A DNA stretch of 64,000 bases from Lasiosphaeris hirsuta (lineage: Eukaryota > Ascomycota > Sordariomycetes > Sordariales > Lasiosphaeriaceae), in assembly GCA_030549175.1 (NCBI GenBank), contig JAUKUA010000003.1, positions 6,241,001-6,305,000 on the forward strand. Reading direction: 5' to 3'. The notes below the pieces were generated by a model. The model was not told the DNA's origin and did not search any database. It saw only the letters and a program-made list of their open reading frames with translations. How positions within the stretch are numbered: position 1 is the stretch's first letter; the number at the start of each line of letters is the position of its first letter. Of this stretch, positions 12,001-23,915 are shown in pieces. The translations under genes and the position numbers were made by a program.

Positions 12001-12421
12001 CCCGCACGAGAAGACGCGTTTCAAGGACTTTCTGATGATTTGCCATCCTAGTCTTGAGTTTATCGACTTTTCCTTGCCTCACCATCCTCATCTCGAAAGC
12101 CCTGGTGAGAGAAGCCAAGCGCCTCCCTTTGGTTGTGCGACGGGTCAGTTTGGCGACTTCTTCCTTCAACTCATCGGCCGCATCGAGGCAGTCGCGAGCA
12201 ACAAGAACCAGCTCATGCTCGTCCCTATTCAGAGGCTGGGCGTGAAGGAGCGAGTCGTTCAGCGATTTATACAGCTGCTCGGAGCGCTCGACGAGCTTCT
12301 CCAGACCGGGTTCAGCAGCCCCGTTGCGGAAGAGACTCTTGTAAGCAGCCGAGACTTCAGTGGTGAATTGTATCGTTTGCATGACATTGCAGGCGAGCCC
12401 AAAGGCGGCGAGTGCCTCCAT
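9027..12421 (-). CDS. STAND NOD-like receptor: HeLo-like/Fungal_N N-domain plus NACHT
   Basis: Fungal NLR-type signal-transducing ATPase, a class tied to non-self recognition and regulated cell death. Two exons: 12421-11997 and 11925-9027. The 71-nt intron 11996-11926 starts GTAAGC, has branch GCTAAC and ends ATAG; it restores the frame, giving 1,107 aa. Residues about 1-140 begin MEALAAFGLACNVMQTIQF, the usual start of the fungal HeLo-like/Fungal_N effector domain, followed by helical charged sequence. A linker ends in SQSHEGTYRWIMDG. The NACHT domain has Walker A GKAGSGKST (about 324-332), Walker B FIFLDGLDE (about 435) and a sensor-type KLCVSSRLEPEF. The last 450 residues are helical. I see no WD40, ankyrin or TPR repeats, so the sensor part is undefined. 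Simpler read-through of the intron is ruled out by the in-frame stop after the donor. Confidence 0.88.
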
Positions 12422-13297
12422 GCCAGACGTTGGCGAGCTCTTGAGGAGCGTCGACGGAATGGTGTCATAGTAGGATACAGGCGGGAGCCGCGAGGCGACT
12501 GTCCATCTTTAAGTCGCATCTTGGACTTCCGTTGCACCGGGGCGACAGGTCAATGGTCGGGTGCAATCCCGCATCAGATCATGTACCTAGGCGCCTGCCA
12601 GGAGGTTGACCGGGCTGTGCGTGCCCGGCATCGTGGTCCCGTGTCTGTGGCTGCCCAATGATGGTCGCCTATCTGACAGGGTGAAGGTACCTGTTGGCGC
12701 CTGCGCATTCATCGACCGCTGCCGCTCCTTTCATGCTGCTGTGCTACTTTGCTGCGACATCAACCTTGAAACGGGCGGCCTGACAGCGCAGCGTATTGGC
12801 CCCTGTGGGGGTTGTGCATTCAGGCTCGGCATTGAGAGACGGAGAAGAAAGGGGCACAGAGTCAAGACATGATGCAAGTAGGCGATATATACGCGTATAG
12901 GGGTTTCCATAGGCAAGAAAGAAGATGTGTATCCACTCTAGATATGTTGTTTCCAGCGAAACATCGAGACCCAAAGATTTAAATCGAGGAATGTTTGTTG
13001 AATTCAGAGCGCGGAAGTGGTTGTGCAATCTGCATGTTTCATTTCAAGGGCGAAAGTGGGTGGAAGGCCACCCGCTTCCCGCCCCGGCCCGTTTCGCCTT
13101 GTCACAAGCCCCACATCGCTCCCTCCCTTCCCGTCTGTCAGGTGGATCGCCTGGCTTCCTGGACGCAACATCCTAGCTCCATCCATCTCCGTCATCGTCC
13201 GCCGCTCGACGACAGCTTCAATCTGCAATCAACATATTTTTGCTATGTGTATCGATTGATATAACGTAACCACATAGCAAACAGCCCAATCGTTGTC
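12422..13297. promoter_or_regulatory. Divergent promoter region, NLR and sugar transporter
   Basis: An 876-bp spacer between diverging start codons. No gene is recognised in it. It holds the promoters of both genes. Confidence 0.5.
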
Positions 13298-14928
13298 ATG
13301 GCTTCGGCGCTGCGCAGCCTCACGCCGTACCTAGTGGTGCTGATGGCTGTCAGCACCCTCGGGCCCCTCCAGTTCGGATTCCATTTGGTGAGATCGCCCT
13401 GCTTTCTTGAACCCCGATCACGACTGTTTGGAGTATTTGACCACCATAACACGGAGTTGCTAACATCTCGCGCTTCGAGGCCGAGCTCAACGCCCCCGAG
13501 GATGTTATCACCTGCCGAAAGAAGTCCATTTCAACACTTGAGAAAGCCGTCTCGTTCGTTTCGAGACCCAATCCATCCACCACGCTGATTGACTGCATCC
13601 CCATGGACCGTTCCTCTTTTGCGGCCATTTCGGCGATTTTTACAGTCGGAGGTCTCTTCGGTGCTCTGACCGCTGGTCCTTTTACTTCGAGCCGCGGGCG
13701 TCGCCTTGCAATGCAGGTTACAGCCATCTTCTTCCTGCTCGGCTCGATTGTCGAGACGCTAGCAGCATCTGTTCCTATTATGGGTCTGGGTCGATTCCTC
13801 ACAGGTGTTGGTGCCGGGGCTAGCACGGTGATCGTTCCGCTATATATCAGCGAGGTGGCTCCGCCAGCACAACGAGGGTTCTTTGGTGCGTTCACGCAGA
13901 TCAGCATCAATGTCGGCATATTGTTCACCCAAACCCTGGGATACTTCCTCAGCCACGGCAACGCCTGGCGCTGGATCCTCGGCACGGGTATTGTAATTGC
14001 GGTTACACAAGCCTTCGGCTTGCTACTCGTTCCAGAGAGCCCAGCCTGGACCGCTACCGCAAATGGTGACTTGGTTCGTGCCCGCCGTGTGCTGCAACGG
14101 ATTCGCGGCAAACACTTTAGTATCGACGAGGAAGTTGACGCGTGGGGTGATGATAATGGGAAGCTTCCCAGTGAGCAGGAGAGCCTGCTCGCTGGTGAGG
14201 CTGACGCGTCACTGGATGTCGCTGCCACCCCGCTATCACCGCAAGCCGATGCTCCGCGTGCAGACAATGGGCACTTGGGCTTTGCTCAAGTCGTTCGTGA
14301 GCCGCTCACTCGGCCAGCTATCATCGCTGTTGTCGGCATCATGTTTGCGCAGCAGCTTTGCGGTATCAATTCAATCATCATGTACTCGGTCTCGCTGCTC
14401 CGAGATCTTTTACCGACCAGCTCGGCACTTTTAACCATCATCATCTCGGTCATCAACCTCGGCACTACGATAGCATCTTCACCCCTGCCAGACAGACTTG
14501 GCCGAAAGACTTGCTTGCTGATTTCCATCATTGGCCAAGGTTCAAGCTCCTTGGCCTTGGCCTTGTCTATTGTGTTTGGCCTCAAGATCTTGTCAGCTAT
14601 TGCGGTGCTGTTCTTCGTTGCTTTCTTCGCCGTGGGTCTGGGTCCCGTGCCGTTTATTTTGGCATCCGAGTTAGTGGGCCCCGAAGCAGTGGGTGCGACG
14701 CAGTCTTGGGCTCTTGGGGCTAATTACATCGCAACTTTCCTTGTTGCCTACCTCTTCCCCATCATCAACGAGGCTCTCAATAAGGCTTTTGGAGGTGCGG
14801 GCTGGGTGTATTTTATCTTTGCTGGGTTTGCATTGGTCTTCGCTGGCTTCATCGCGCGGAACGTGCCCGAGACTAGGGGCAGGAAAGATGCGGATGAAGT
14901 CTGGGGCCGAATAAGGCGAAGCGACTAA
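13298..14928 (+). CDS. MFS sugar transporter, Vps73/vacuolar glucose-transporter type
   Basis: Sugar porter of the major facilitator superfamily, 512 aa from exons 13298-13387 and 13480-14928. The 92-nt intron has donor GTGAGA, branch GCTAAC and acceptor GAG. Twelve membrane helices fit the hydrophobic pattern. Sugar-porter signatures seen: GRFLTGVGAGASTVIVPLYI with SEVAPPAQRG after helix 4, PESPAW after helix 6, QQLCGINSIIMYS in helix 7, DRLGRKTCL in the helix 8-9 loop and VPETRGR after helix 12. An acidic, Ser-rich central loop (about 230-270) separates the halves. The opening SALRSLTPYLVVLMAVSTLG with a following Cys-containing loop resembles the yeast Vps73 group rather than HXT carriers, which suggests a vacuolar location (inference). 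It converges on the racemase gene with only 88 bp between stops. Confidence 0.9.
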
Positions 14929-15016
14929 CGTGGCCAAGTTATAGAATTCGGCTGGGTTCATACTGTGCGGCTTCTTGTAAATTGCTCTTGTCATACCCCA
15001 AAACCCCCCTCTTTGG

Positions 15017-15891
15017 CTACACTTTTTGGAACATGTTCTTGTTGCGGACTGTTTGCTCTAGCAAACCAACTCCGGCCTTGACGCCATCGATAATGAAGAC
15101 TTGGCTCCCCTGTTCTTGGCCATACTGCTCGATTGCGGCCAATCGAATAATTTCTTCGAGGCCGGCCATGCCCGCGCATCCCATCACGACACAGTCGACA
15201 GCCCCCTTGCTGAGAAGCCTCTTGGTGGCATCCTTCAGTTTTTGCCGGATAACGGACGGGTCAACACCACCATGAAAGTCCCCCGCGGTTAGGCCTGTGG
15301 ACTCAACACCGGCGAACTTGTCGTTGACGGAGCTAGTATCTGTGCCAAGGAAGGTGTTGACGCCCTGGGTCAAGTGGTCTTCCCAGAACTTACCGGTTGT
15401 CACAATCCCCCATTTCGTCGGCGGAGCTGTGTTGAGCGGCGGGGTCATGAGCAAAGACAGAGAGGCCAGAATGCTCGCCTCGAAAATGCCGGTCACTACC
15501 AGTTTCCCCCGAGCTCCATGAAGCCCTGACAGCCTCTCGACAAGCGGGTGGACGCTGAAGCAGGCGACCAAGACGGCATCGTATTGCTGCAGAGTTCCGG
15601 AACCTGTCAGGTTTCGGTAGACGGCATCGCTACTTTGCAGGACATCGCTGCCGTCATTGATGCTGGCAGGACTTTCGGGGGGGCCTGTGTAGGTGTAGAT
15701 TTCTGTTGACTGGAGACGCGTTAGGCTCAATGCATGGGAAACCATGTGTTAGGTTCAGAATAGAAGACCATGCACACATCTGCAAGACCCATGCCCCTGA
15801 TTGCCTCCTCCACTCCATGGGTCATGGAAGCCGACGAGTTAGGATTGAGCACCAGAATCCTAGTGGACCGCCTGAGAAAGGTGGTGGTCAT
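15017..15891 (-). CDS. Dcg1-like Asp/Glu/hydantoin racemase family protein
   Basis: Member of the aspartate/glutamate/hydantoin racemase superfamily, closest in pattern to yeast Dcg1, which is co-regulated with allantoin use. Two exons, 15891-15778 and 15709-15017, with a 68-nt intron (GTGTGC, branch CCTAAC, CAG), giving 268 aa. The start ILVLNPNSSASMTHGVEEA is the family N-terminus. The two catalytic-type cysteines are present in VACFSVHP and VMGCAGM. STEIYTYTGPPESPASINDG is the conserved substrate-side segment. Allantoin or hydantoin racemisation is the expected chemistry but is not shown by the sequence. It is probably cytosolic, as no signal peptide is seen. It diverges from ARP2 with 348 bp between starts. 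Confidence 0.86.
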
Positions 15892-16239
15892 TGTTGCTTC
15901 CCTGTGCAATTGCGCTTCCTCTTGTAGTGACTGCAGCGTCTTGAAAGGTACTTGAACAATGCGCATTTTGCCTGCTGCATGGGTGCCCTGCCAGGACAGG
16001 AGGCGTCCAATGCGGGGTATCACGTGGGTCTGCCCGCCCAGCCACAGCACCGGCTGCTGACGAAGGCGCCCTGGAGTGCCTGCGAAAGCCAGCCTCAACT
16101 CCAACCCCACCATGAACGTCGCCAGCCTGCGACACCACTTAGCTCCCGCTTGGCCTCCAACCCGTCGGCTTCCCGCAACCCGCAACACATACGCAAGAGA
16201 GCCGGTTTCCTCCCTCCCGTGGGCTACGCGCTTTCCAAC
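15892..16239. promoter_or_regulatory. Divergent promoter, racemase and ARP2
   Basis: A 348-bp gap between diverging ATGs, which serves as a bidirectional promoter and 5' leaders. No further feature is distinguished. Confidence 0.5.
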
Positions 16240-17585
16240 ATGGCTTCCCCTCCTCCCATAGGTAAGCCAAATTGCCAAGCTGTCGCAGCTCCCTTCACAC
16301 CTCCCATTTGCTTCCCCCGTTTGTTGTCTCGATTGACGATCGCCCGCTGACGTCGCATCCTCTCGTCTTCTAGTTCTCGATGGCGGTACCGGCTTCCTCA
16401 AGGTCGGTTACGCGGCACAGAACTTCCCCGAGTTCCAATACCCGTCTATCGTTGGCCGACCGATCCTCCGCACAGAGGAAAAGGGCGGCGCCGACATGAT
16501 CATCAAGGACATCATGTGCGGTGACGAGGCGGCAGCCGCGCGCACTATGCTTCAGATCAGCTACCCGATGGAGAATGGCATTGTCAAGAAGTGGGACGAC
16601 ATGCAGCATCTCTGGGACTTTACGTTCTTTGAGAAGATGAAGATTGACACGACTGGCCGCAAGATCCTCCTCACCGAGCCCCCGCTCAACCCGCTCAAGA
16701 ACCGCGAGCAGATGTGCGAGGTCATGTTTGAGCGCTACCAATTCGGCGGCGTTTACGTGGCCATCCAGGCTGTGCTGGCCCTGTATGCGCAAGGTACGTC
16801 TCGGCCCGCATAATGTCCGTCCGATAACACTCGCTGACGTGGTGCGTCCTACAGGTCTCAGCTCCGGCGTAGTCGTAGATTCTGGTGACGGTGTGACGCA
16901 CATTGTCCCCGTCTACGAGTCCGTCGTTCTCAACCACCTCACTCGCCGGCTCGATGTTGCTGGTCGCGATGTCACCCGGAATCTGATTGCGCTTCTCCTC
17001 CGCAGAGGCTATGCACTCAACCGAACGGCCGACTTTGAGACGGTGCGCCAGATCAAGGAGAAGCTCTGCTACGTTTCGTACGACCTGGAGTTGGACAAGC
17101 GGCTGAGTGAGGATACTACGGTTTTGGTGGAGAGCTACACTTTGCCTGACGGCCGCGTCATTCGTGTAGGGTCGGAACGGTTCGAGGCACCCGAGTGCTT
17201 GTTCCAGCCGCATCTCGTCGACTGTGATCAGCCGGGTATTGCCGAGTTCCTCTTCAATACGATCCAAGCGGCCGATGTCGATGTGCGTTCCTCGCTCTTC
17301 AAAGCCATTGTCCTGTCGGGTGGCAGCAGCATGTATCCGGGACTTCCGTCACGACTGGAGAAGGAGCTCAAGCAGCTGTGGCTCACGCGGGTGTTGGGCG
17401 GGAATCCTGAGCGGCTGAGCAAGTTCAAGGTGAGGATAGAAGATCCGCCGCGGAGACGACACATGGTCTTCCTTGGAGGCGCTGTGCTAGCCAACATCAT
17501 GGCAGACAAGGAGAGCATGTGGATCACGAAGCAGGAGTGGGAGGAGCAAGGCCCTAGCGTGCTGGAGAAGCTGGGCCCGCGATAA
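16240..17585 (+). CDS. ARP2: Actin-related protein 2 (Arp2/3 complex)
   Basis: Subunit of the Arp2/3 complex, which nucleates branched actin at endocytic patches and hyphal tips. Three exons: 16240-16261, 16374-16793 and 16855-17585. Introns are 16262-16373 (GTAAGC...TAG) and 16794-16854 (GTACGT...CAG). Splicing gives 390 aa, the normal length. The nucleotide-binding phosphate-1 loop reads [14 protein letters not shown], followed by [11 protein letters not shown]. Phosphate-2 is [16 protein letters not shown] and the adenosine motif is [19 protein letters not shown]. The C-terminus [16 protein letters not shown] with W-I-T-K-EW fits ARP2. The short first exon (seven codons plus one base) is placed because it supplies an ATG and the right phase, and the same exon layout is common in ARP2 genes. 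Confidence 0.96.
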
Positions 17586-18674
17586 GTTGTAGTTTTTCTC
17601 TTACAGCAGGCGTTGCTTTGCCACGGCTAGCTGGAAGCCAAAAAGTGGGATGTCGGCTGTCACTCTCGACTATCGAGAGTTGCACACCTGGTTTGAGATA
17701 GGCTCCTACAGAAGCAATAAGTATGAGAATTGGACGTCCAAGCCATCACTAGTACATTTCCAGCTTCTCAGCTCGGTCCTCATCATTGGGCCGACTTGGG
17801 GCGTGTTTGGCAGATTTTTGGCATTGAGCGGGACCCGACGATTTGGGACAAAACCTGACCCAGCCGCCCAGCCCACGCCCAGCCACACACACACCCTTTC
17901 ATTCGCGTGCCACAAGCCACACCCGCCACACCCCAAGTCGCGCACACCTCTTTAGTCCCTTTGATGTTTCTCGTTCCACGGGAAGAAGCAGCTAGCTCGT
18001 GCGACTATCCCACACCTTCACTCTTTTGGTCCATCGCCATCGCTCAACTGCCGTCTCGGCGGCTGCACCTTCGTTTTCATTTTGGATACACTGCACCGAG
18101 CGAGCATTTATATCAAATCTTTGGCGCTGTGCTTGCCTTCTCCGTGCTGCGTTCTGCAAGGTGGCGCGCTCCAGTCGAATCGCCGTGCTGCGCTGCCCCT
18201 CTGTCGACGATCGCCGTCCCAGCCCCAGAGGCCCGATTCGCAATTCGCCATCTCCAGCGCCCCACCTCCTAGGTCGGGATCACCAGCCGAGGATTCCCTA
18301 GGAGAGCGTAGAGAGCCAGCAGAGCTAGGAGAGAGCTAGGTCCAGGCCATTCTGACATGGTCCGTCCAATCTCGCGTCTCTGGCGGCAATGAGCGCACGA
18401 TAGCGTCGCCCGCCTCCGAGTTTTGACCACAGCGCGCTCCGCTCTGCGCTTTGGGCCACTGGCCTCGACTCCGGACTTTGCGATTCTGCGACTCTCTAGC
18501 CGGCTTGCGCGGATCCCCCAGCGTCGTGCTCCCTGCCCTGCCGCAGTTTCGCAGTCCGGCTGACTCGATATCGCGTGCGGCAACCTCTTGCCAAGGCGCC
18601 GTTGGCTCGCCTGTTCTCGCCTGTTGGGCCCCATCTGACGGCTGATCGATTGTCTGACGACGCTTCCACAATAA
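17586..18674. other. 3' flank of ARP2 and promoter/5' leader of CDK8
   Basis: About 1.1 kb without a recognised gene. The second half is pyrimidine-rich with CACACACAC near 17884-17892 and probably contains the CDK8 promoter. Confidence 0.5.
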
Positions 18675-18777
18675 ATGAGTCTCACGAACCCACCGTCAGC
18701 CGCGACCGGCCCGGGGTCGGGCTCTGCTGCGAGGACCCAGAACTTCAAGAGGAACGCCGTGCAGGCTGCATCGGAAG
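18675..18777 (+). other. Candidate alternative first coding exon of CDK8
   Basis: ATG at 18675 opens 34 codons beginning MSLTNPPSAATGP and ends at a donor GTACGA (18778) in phase 1. The kinase exon starting at 19374 needs exactly that phase. So this exon could splice directly to it over a 596-nt intron, replacing the N-terminus encoded at 19031-19289. It could also be 5' untranslated. Not proven. Confidence 0.45.
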
Positions 18778-18962
18778 GTACGAGATTTGGCCTTGGCCCT
18801 TGTCATGGTCTCTCCCCCATTTTCTTTTTCTCCCGCCTGCCCCGACCAAAAGATGCAAATCCATGTGATGTGATGCGGATGCGGCTGCGACTATCCGAGC
18901 GTCCGAGCTTTTTCTGCTTCCTTCTTCCTCGCTTCGATATCTGCGCCGTTTTGTAACCCGGT

Positions 18963-18995
18963 CCCTCCCTCCCTCTCTCTCTCTCTCTCTCTCTT
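18963..18995. repeat. Polypyrimidine / (CT)n tract upstream of CDK8
   Basis: CCCT units followed by about ten CT repeats just before the 19031 start codon. CT-rich leaders are common near fungal transcription starts. Confidence 0.9.
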
Positions 18996-19030
18996 CTGTC
19001 TCGCGCCCGCTGCTGTCTACCCCCCCACAC

Positions 19031-20659
19031 ATGACCATTCCCCGGGCCGCCATGGAGGACCGATTTGCTCCACCGATGCGTGGGCGACCGACTGCCAAGC
19101 CAGATGGCGTCGTTTTCCCCAGACCCGGTGGCCTTCCAGGTGGCTTTCCTCTCGCCGTCTCGATGCAGCAAAATCCCTCCCTCCATGGCCTCGCTCATTA
19201 TGTGTCTGGGGGCGGAAGCGGAAGCATCAATACCATGAGCCAAGCAAGGCATCCGAGGGCTGCCGTCAACAGCTACCAGGCCGGGGCTTGTCAGTTCCTC
19301 TGTTGTCCTTTCGTCGCTCGGCATCGCCTCGCCTGCCTCGCCCTGCCCCGCATGAGCTAACATATCCCCGCAGATTCACCTGATCGCGGCCCCCGGCCCT
19401 TTGAGTACAAGAGCAAGGTTGGCGTCCAGGACAAGTACAAGGTCATCGGCTTCATTAGCAGTGGCACATATGGTCGTGTCTACAAAGCCCACGGCCGCCA
19501 AGGCCAGACGGGCGAGTTCGCCATCAAGAAGTTCAAACCCGACAAGGAGGGCGAGCAGATTACCTACACGGGTATCTCACAATCTGCCGTCCGTGAGATG
19601 GCGCTTTGCTCTGAACTCAACCACCACAACGTGATCAAGTTGATTGAGATTATCCTCGAGGACAAATGCATCTTCATGGTGTTTGAGTATGCCGAGCACG
19701 ACCTGCTTCAGATCATCCACCACCACACACAGCAACCTCGGCACCCCATCCCACCCAGCACCATCAAGAGCATCATGTTTCAGCTACTGAACGGCTGCCA
19801 GTACCTGCACACCAACTGGGTTCTGCACAGAGATCTCAAACCTGCCAATATTATGGTGACGTCGGGCGGTGAAGTCAAGATTGGTGACCTTGGTCTTGCC
19901 CGTCTCTTCCACAAGCCCCTTCACAGTCTATACAGCGGCGACAAGGTTGTAGTTACTATCTGGTACCGCGCCCCCGAGCTGCTTCTGGGGAGCAGGCACT
20001 ACACCCCAGCCATCGACATGTGGGCAGTCGGATGCATTTTTGCCGAGCTGCTGTCACTGAGGCCGATATTCAAGGGCGAAGAAGCAAAAATGGACAGCAA
20101 AAAGACAGTTCCGTTTCAGCGAAACCAGATGCAAAAGATTGTTGACATTATGGGCCTACCAACCAAAGAACGATGGTCACTGCTAACGAGCATGCCCGAG
20201 TACAACGCCATATCAACATTGACGCCACCGCTCAGTGCTCCACACCACGGCCATCACCACCACGGTCACCACTACCAACCGCAGCGGCAAACAGGTGGGG
20301 GAGGCCATCTTGAGAAATGGTACTACAACACAATAAACCAGCACGCCGGGGGATCTGGCCCGGCACCCGGGGCGGCATCCCTTCAGAGTTTGGGGTCTGA
20401 GGGCTACAAACTTCTTGCTGCTCTGCTTGAGTACGATCCAGAGAAACGGCTGACGGCAGCAGCTGCACTGCAGCATCCATTCTTCAGCACTGGGGATAAA
20501 GTAAGTGCAAACTGCTTCGAGGGCCTGAAACTGGAATACCCGCATCGCCGAGTGAGCCAAGATGACACGGGTATCGGTCCGAGCTCGGGGTCTGGTACCA
20601 AGAGGAGCGGAATGCCGGACGAGTCACTCCGCCCCAACAAAAGGGTCAAGGATGGCTGA
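19031..20659 (+). CDS. SSN3: Mediator-associated cyclin-dependent kinase CDK8 (SSN3/SRB10)
   Basis: Catalytic kinase of the Mediator CDK8 module with cyclin C, Med12 and Med13; it phosphorylates the polymerase II CTD and transcription factors. Exons 19031-19289 and 19374-20659; intron 19290-19373 (GTCAGT, branch GCTAAC, CAG); 514 aa. Kinase motifs: [11 protein letters not shown]ly loop, FAIKKF (catalytic Lys), a helix beginning [25 protein letters not shown] catalytic loop, DLGLAR in place of DFG, and [14 protein letters not shown]. The CDK8-specific segment [18 protein letters not shown] is present. A His-rich insert ([11 protein letters not shown]) lies before the last lobe, and the tail has [12 protein letters not shown] and a basic end typical of fungal SSN3. 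The second in-frame ATG at 19052 sits in an ideal GCCGCCATGG context and may be the true start; an upstream exon (18675) is an alternative. Confidence 0.93.
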
Positions 20660-21853
20660 ACATTTCCAATCGCGGCATAGAGTAACCTTTCTTTGTCGAG
20701 GTTCCTACTTGGAATTTTTCGGAGCCTATTTTCTCTATGACCCAGCGGCAACGTGCTTTTGCCTAAGGATACCACAACCGAGGCAGATTGCTACGGGTTA
20801 GGTAACGGTTGGCCGCAGGATTACACGGAACATGCATCAGGAGTTGGTGGAAGAAGGCGGGATTTTTGGCTATTTGAGCCAAGGGTTTTGTCCTTTTGGG
20901 GATTGGAATCCGGACGAAACATTATGTTTTTGAAAGGCGGGAACATCGATATCACGATATAGAGAGCGAGGTTATGTCACGAGTTGGAAAGCACAGCAAT
21001 AAAACGGCTGTATAGGTTGATACCCAATAGAGCTGCATACATACATCATTTCCCGTCCCGAATCTCAGGTCTGTCCCTAAAAGCAAACACACAAATGGAC
21101 CAGTCCATGGTTTTATTACAACAGGTACACAAACATCGGCAGCTTTAAATGTGCTGAAGAACCGCGGCACTCGAGGCTGAAAAAGAAGGGAAGTCGGCCA
21201 GGCTTGTTACCGGAGTGGTCTCGGAGCCGAAATGGTTCACTCTTCAATCTTTCATCTCAGTCAATTCCCGTGTCTTTGGTATCTCTGCCCCCCTCTTACT
21301 GTTCTGGGTATCCTACAGCCCCGAGCTAAAAGCTAGACGATAAAAAATGGGATAGCAGACGCGTGTGCTCGAAATTGGAAGAGAACAAACCGACAAAGCA
21401 TTGAAGAACCCTCCTACACATTAGTGAAAAAACATAATAAAAGATAGCCAGACGTTTGACAAAAAGAAGACCAAAATAACCTCTCCATCATTGAGCAGCG
21501 GCTTGGGTTTTCAGAGCAAAACCTACGACATGAAACCGAGAAGCGAAGAAGCAAAGGCATCAAGGCACCGCAATGCCATCCCTTTGTCCGTCCTCTTCCA
21601 GAAGCTTGAATTCTACCGACGTCAAAAACCGGATCGTCTTCCCCGTGTTGTCTTGTTGGGTTTAAGAGTGCCAGGCTGTGCTCGATTCCCGTCGCGGAAC
21701 TGCGAGGCAACTCCTGGGGAGTATACATCCGCTTGCCGCTTGTGTGACCAGGTATTTCTCCCGAAGCTTGACGTCTGTCTGCGTGTTGGGTATCCGGAGA
21801 GTCGCGTTGTAGATAGAAACCCGATTGTGTCTGCCTCGTCGAGTCCCTCGCAA
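20660..21853. other. Convergent 3' flanks of CDK8 and ARF6, no gene seen
   Basis: About 1.2 kb between two converging stops. Open frames on both strands lack recognisable content. This is probably 3' UTRs and spacer. Confidence 0.55.
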
Positions 21854-22668
21854 TTACTTTTTGGGCAGGTCCTTGATGCGATTGGACATCCATTCGAACC
21901 CCTCGAACAAACCGTCACCTGCCGGGGCGACAGACGGCTGAACGTACCACAGCCTGTCCTTCAGTTTGGCGAGTTGTAGCTTCTCGGTGACTTCGTGAGG
22001 CTTCATGGCTGTTTTGGGAAAGGACATTGTTAGTGAATTTGTGCTCCTGAGGGAGCTGGAAGGGTAAATAGGAGGGGGACAAGAGAAAGGAAGGGCAAGG
22101 GGAACGCGCAGGAATTCGAGTGGATGCGCAACATTCAAGAGCAACGAGGGAGCAAACACATACCACCAGCCACGTCCTGCTTGTTCGCGAATACAAGGAG
22201 GAAGCAGTCTCTCATTTCACGATCATTGATGATGCGGTGCAGTTCCGTCCGGGCCTCTTCGATGCGGGCGCGGTCGGCCGAGTCGACAACGAAAATCAGT
22301 GCCTGGGTACCTAAGAGACAAAAGAGTCACATTAGCTGTCTGATCTGGTAGTAGTACACAACACAACGGATGGAAAGGGGACGGGACGGAAGAAACGGGG
22401 AAAGCATACCGCTATAATAATGTCTCCATAGAGGCCTGATCTTGTCTTGTCCTCCGACATCCCACATATTGAATTTGATATTCTTGAAGGTAAAGGTCTC
22501 AACATTGAAGCCGACTGTTGGGATCGTTGTCACATCACGCTGAATCTTCAACTTGTACAGAATTGTTGTCTTGCCCGCCGCATCCAACCCCAGCATCAGG
22601 ATGCGGACTTCTCTTGAACCGAGAAGCTTACCGAAGAACAACGACAGGCCAGACCACGTATTGCCCAT
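21854..22668 (-). CDS. ARF6: ADP-ribosylation factor 6-type small GTPase
   Basis: Small GTPase of the ARF6 branch (yeast Arf3), acting at the plasma membrane in endocytosis, cortical actin and polarity. Three exons: 22668-22410, 22310-22164 and 22008-21854. Introns are 22409-22311 (GTATGC...TAG) and 22163-22009 (GTATGT, branch CTAAC, CAG); 186 aa. The start [17 protein letters not shown] has the N-myristoylation Gly2. G motifs: GLDAAGKTT (P loop), PTVGFNVET (switch 1), [13 protein letters not shown] (switch 2) and ANKQDVAG; the last usually reads NKxD, which fits. In-frame ATGs upstream of 22668 are rejected because the Gly2 acylation start is conserved. Confidence 0.95.
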
Positions 22669-23915
22669 CTTTGTGGTGTGCTTTGCCCTTGCGGACTGCT
22701 CTTGGGGGTTCAGTGATTCGCTAATCGGCCAGAGAGTATCAGGAACAGTTATGTTGGAACTTGCAGTCTCGCGTCGCGTCAATGAAACCTTGCGTTTGGA
22801 CGATATCGAGGGAGGCGGTCGGGGGGGCTAAGTCGTTGCGTTTGGTTCGATTGTGTTCTCCCAACCAGTCTGGCCGGGTCGGTGCTGTGGACTGCGACAA
22901 TCTCAGTTCGGGTGCTCGAAGTGAGACAACGGCACGGCAGGGCTGACTAGCAAAAACAAGGTAGGTGATCAGCTCTGAGGATCGCGAGCAGATGCAAAAC
23001 AGAAATGCTCAACGAAAAGTCTGCGACGGAGAGCAAGAAACCCAATTGGGGCGGCATCGGTTCGCGAGAACATTGTGGAGGCGTATTTACCTTTGTGAGA
23101 CGGGCGAATCGCGAAATTGGCAACACCTTGAACTCAAACAAGCGCGTTATCAAAACACAAAACCGAAGATCGCAAAGTCGCAACAGTCTGCGCCTACTGG
23201 AAGCCGTCTGATGTACGGGGACTGAAGAAAGTTCTGATAATATTCACAAAACTTGCTCGTTTCTTGGGCTGGAAAGAATATCCGAGAGCACACCACAGAC
23301 TGCAGTGTCGAAACATCGAAAGCTTGAGAAGGCTCAGGAGCTCAGCAGCACAACGCGCCCAATCTGCATACCCCTGACTTTGCCAGCCAATGGTGGACGA
23401 TGTTTCGATCAAAAGTGATCTGTGCGCGTCGGCTGCAGGAGGTGGTGGACACGCAGGCCAGATAGGGGTCAGTGCCGAGGGCCGCTGGCGGCTGCAGAGC
23501 CTCCCTACCGGGCCGTCAACGGGGGATCCCAGCAGGGATCCTTCCAATCCATCGCGACCCTTTTCGACAAAACACTCCAGACATCAGATGGAAGAGATAT
23601 TTTCAACAACACACTTCAAAGTCAGATGGAAGAGGCAGTGGCTCAAACAAAAATCGAAGGATATTCGCTATATGTACTATCTGGTTTCGCTCCCCGCCCA
23701 ATTGGCGTTGCGGGCCAAGGGGGCAGTGTCGCGACTGCAACTATAATCGTGTGTGTGTTTGAGGGGCATTTGAGTTGCTATGTCTTCGCCCAAGCCAATG
23801 CCTGAGCCTCTAGGGTGTACGATCCCGCAGCCACGGACCCGGGTGCCGGCGCTCATCCAACGGCCGCACGGCGCGCCCCGAGTCCTAGGCCGGCATAGTC
23901 GCCTCTGCCATGCAG
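22669..23915. other. ARF6 promoter side and SGF29 3' flank
   Basis: About 1.25 kb. Open frames here are short, overlap in several frames and show no domains. I support no gene. Confidence 0.5.
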
